From assembly GCF_019656455.1 (NCBI RefSeq), contig NZ_BPMK01000006.1:62001-126000 (forward strand): a DNA stretch of 64,000 nt, written 5' to 3'. The notes below the pieces were generated by a model. That model saw only the letters and a program-made list of their open reading frames with translations. It searched no databases and was not told the origin of the DNA. The position numbers and the translations under genes were made by a program. Source of the DNA: Noviherbaspirillum aridicola (GTDB lineage Bacteria > Pseudomonadota > Gammaproteobacteria > Burkholderiales > Burkholderiaceae_D). Below, in pieces: positions 63,280 to 64,000 of this stretch. Each line of letters starts with the position of its first letter. Positions within the stretch are counted from its first letter, which is position 1.

Positions 63280-63675
63280 TGCAGATGCTCCCCGTATAGT
63301 CGTCGAGTGTCCGGAATGGACACCCGAAATCCGATTACGTTTCTGTCGCTCTCGAGTTAATCAAGTTAAGTATAGGGCGCTCCAAAAAGAACGAATGATG
63401 AGCCGGGTCAACCTATGGGCCGTCATCACGCAGAGAGAAAAGGCCGCTCCGTTACTTGTCGATGACATGCGATGCAAGATGCATGCAAGCGCCCGCGGCG
63501 CGTTCTCATGCTTTGTGTAGCGCGTGTCGCGCCCCGTCGCGTTGGTCGCGCCGGACGTCTGTCCCTTCACGCTGAATCGAGCCCGGTTGACCTGAATCAA
63601 GGGTTTGTTCACACTGCTGACCGGATAGTGTGGGCTTTAAAATCCGAACGATGAATCAGGAAGGAGAAGCGCAGG
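63280..63675. other. Divergent intergenic region between prkA and the metallo-beta-lactamase-fold gene
   Basis: About 396 bases, more AT-rich than the surroundings. It should hold two promoters. Short open frames at 63361-63612 (minus) and 63472-63654 (plus) lack ribosome sites and family resemblance, so I do not call them. I see no sigma-54 consensus, although prkA homologues are under nitrogen control elsewhere. Confidence 0.4.
63307..63323. promoter_or_regulatory. Inverted repeat in the prkA leader
   Basis: GTGTCC and GGACAC flank a 5-base spacer, 28 bases upstream of the prkA ATG. It could be an operator or a small leader hairpin near the ribosome-binding site (GGGGAG). Confidence 0.4.
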
Positions 63676-64000
63676 ATGCAGCTTCAGTTTTTGGGAGCGA
63701 CCGGCACGGTCACCGGCTCGAAATACCTGGTCAGGTCCGAGCATGCCAACGTGCTGGTGGATTGCGGCCTGTTCCAGGGCTACAAGCAGCTGCGGCTGCG
63801 CAACCGGGCGCCGCTTCCCGTCGCGCCCTCGGCCATCGACGCAGTGGTGCTCACGCATGCGCATCTCGACCACAGCGGTTATCTGCCGCTGCTCGTGCGG
63901 GAAGGATTCCGGGGAAAGATCTACTGCAGCGAAGCGACGTTCGACCTATGCAAGCTGCTGCTTCCCGACAGCGGACGGCTGCTCGAGGAAGAAGCGAATC
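63676..64000 (+). CDS. Metallo-beta-lactamase-fold (beta-CASP type) hydrolase, N-terminal part
   Basis: The first 108 residues are present; the gene continues past the right edge. [19 protein letters not shown] and [17 protein letters not shown] are typical of the beta-CASP branch (RNA-specificity-domain MBL proteins, CPSF73/YsgH-like). The zinc motif [15 protein letters not shown] supplies H-x-H-x-D-H. Such proteins are RNA nucleases or related hydrolases. AGGAGAAGCGCAGG lies before the ATG. The beta-CASP part itself is outside the window, so the subfamily is inferred from the N-terminus. Confidence 0.88.
   Translation, partial: MQLQFLGATGTVTGSKYLVRSEHANVLVDCGLFQGYKQLRLRNRAPLPVAPSAIDAVVLTHAHLDHSGYLPLLVREGFRGKIYCSEATFDLCKLLLPDSGRLLEEEAN

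Noticed and set aside
63361-63612. Possible 83-codon gene in the prkA upstream region
   Set aside because: No ribosome-binding site or family resemblance, and it overlaps the region needed for two divergent promoters.

Overview
The window is a high-GC, gene-dense chromosomal segment with almost no intergenic waste. Gene content and order point to a betaproteobacterium of the Burkholderiales, most likely Oxalobacteraceae (Herbaspirillum/Noviherbaspirillum-like). The clues are purL followed by a parvulin, bolA, yciB and msrB; a Liv-type ABC importer with two binding proteins; the NAGGN osmolyte cluster; napEDABC; and a HrpL-type promoter motif. This taxonomic call is inference from gene content, not from a marker-gene search. 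I saw no tRNA, rRNA, CRISPR array, insertion sequence or phage.

Layout. 1-5.5 kb: the end of purL, a patch of GC-rich palindromes, then a minus-strand block with a periplasmic parvulin, bolA/yciB (overlapping) and a translationally coupled crp-like/selO/msrB set. 5.6-17 kb: class II aldolase, an HD-domain protein of the diiron-oxygenase-like type, an acyl-CoA ligase, two paralogous solute-binding proteins and livHMGF, then a gamma-carbonic-anhydrase-like protein. 16-26 kb: a DUF3182 ATP-grasp-like protein with an overlapping hydrolase, an IbpA-type small heat-shock gene with a ROSE-like RNA thermometer, an orphan CheY, a diguanylate cyclase, a lipoprotein, an M48 peptidase/DUF898 pair, an MDR reductase, bactofilin and purU. 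26-36 kb: esterase, mogA, yjgA/pmbA, dctA, an orphan TRAP binding protein and a Suv3-like helicase. 35.5-41.6 kb: the NAGGN osmoprotectant cluster with a divergent zinc peptidase. 41.7-45.9 kb: napEDABC under a textbook FNR box. 46-49.4 kb: an island with a 756-residue repeat protein behind a HrpL-type hrp box, and an atypical Crp/Fnr-like gene. 49.5-56.7 kb: a FadJ-like beta-oxidation enzyme, a three-gene two-component/c-di-GMP signalling cluster and a CBS protein. 56.6-64 kb: ferredoxin-NADP reductase, serA, the prkA-yeaH-spoVR stress operon and the start of a metallo-beta-lactamase-fold nuclease-like gene.

How things connect. Four promoter regions (acyl-CoA ligase, livH, fadJ-like, MDR reductase) carry the same near-palindrome, AGYACGSTCGT. 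This suggests one repressor, probably TetR-type and acyl-CoA responsive, ties them into a fatty- or organic-acid regulon. Several genes concern stress or redox adaptation (selO/msrB, ibpA-like, NAGGN, prkA-yeaH-spoVR) and anaerobic respiration (nap).

The best candidate for something undescribed is the 46127-48397 gene. It has a type III secretion-type hrp box 67 bp upstream of its ATG and an N-terminus free of acidic residues. Its body is built of at least six divergent repeats of about 75-80 residues that match no family I recognise, and its visibly more AT-rich codon use suggests horizontal acquisition. It is best read as a candidate type III effector with a novel repeat fold.
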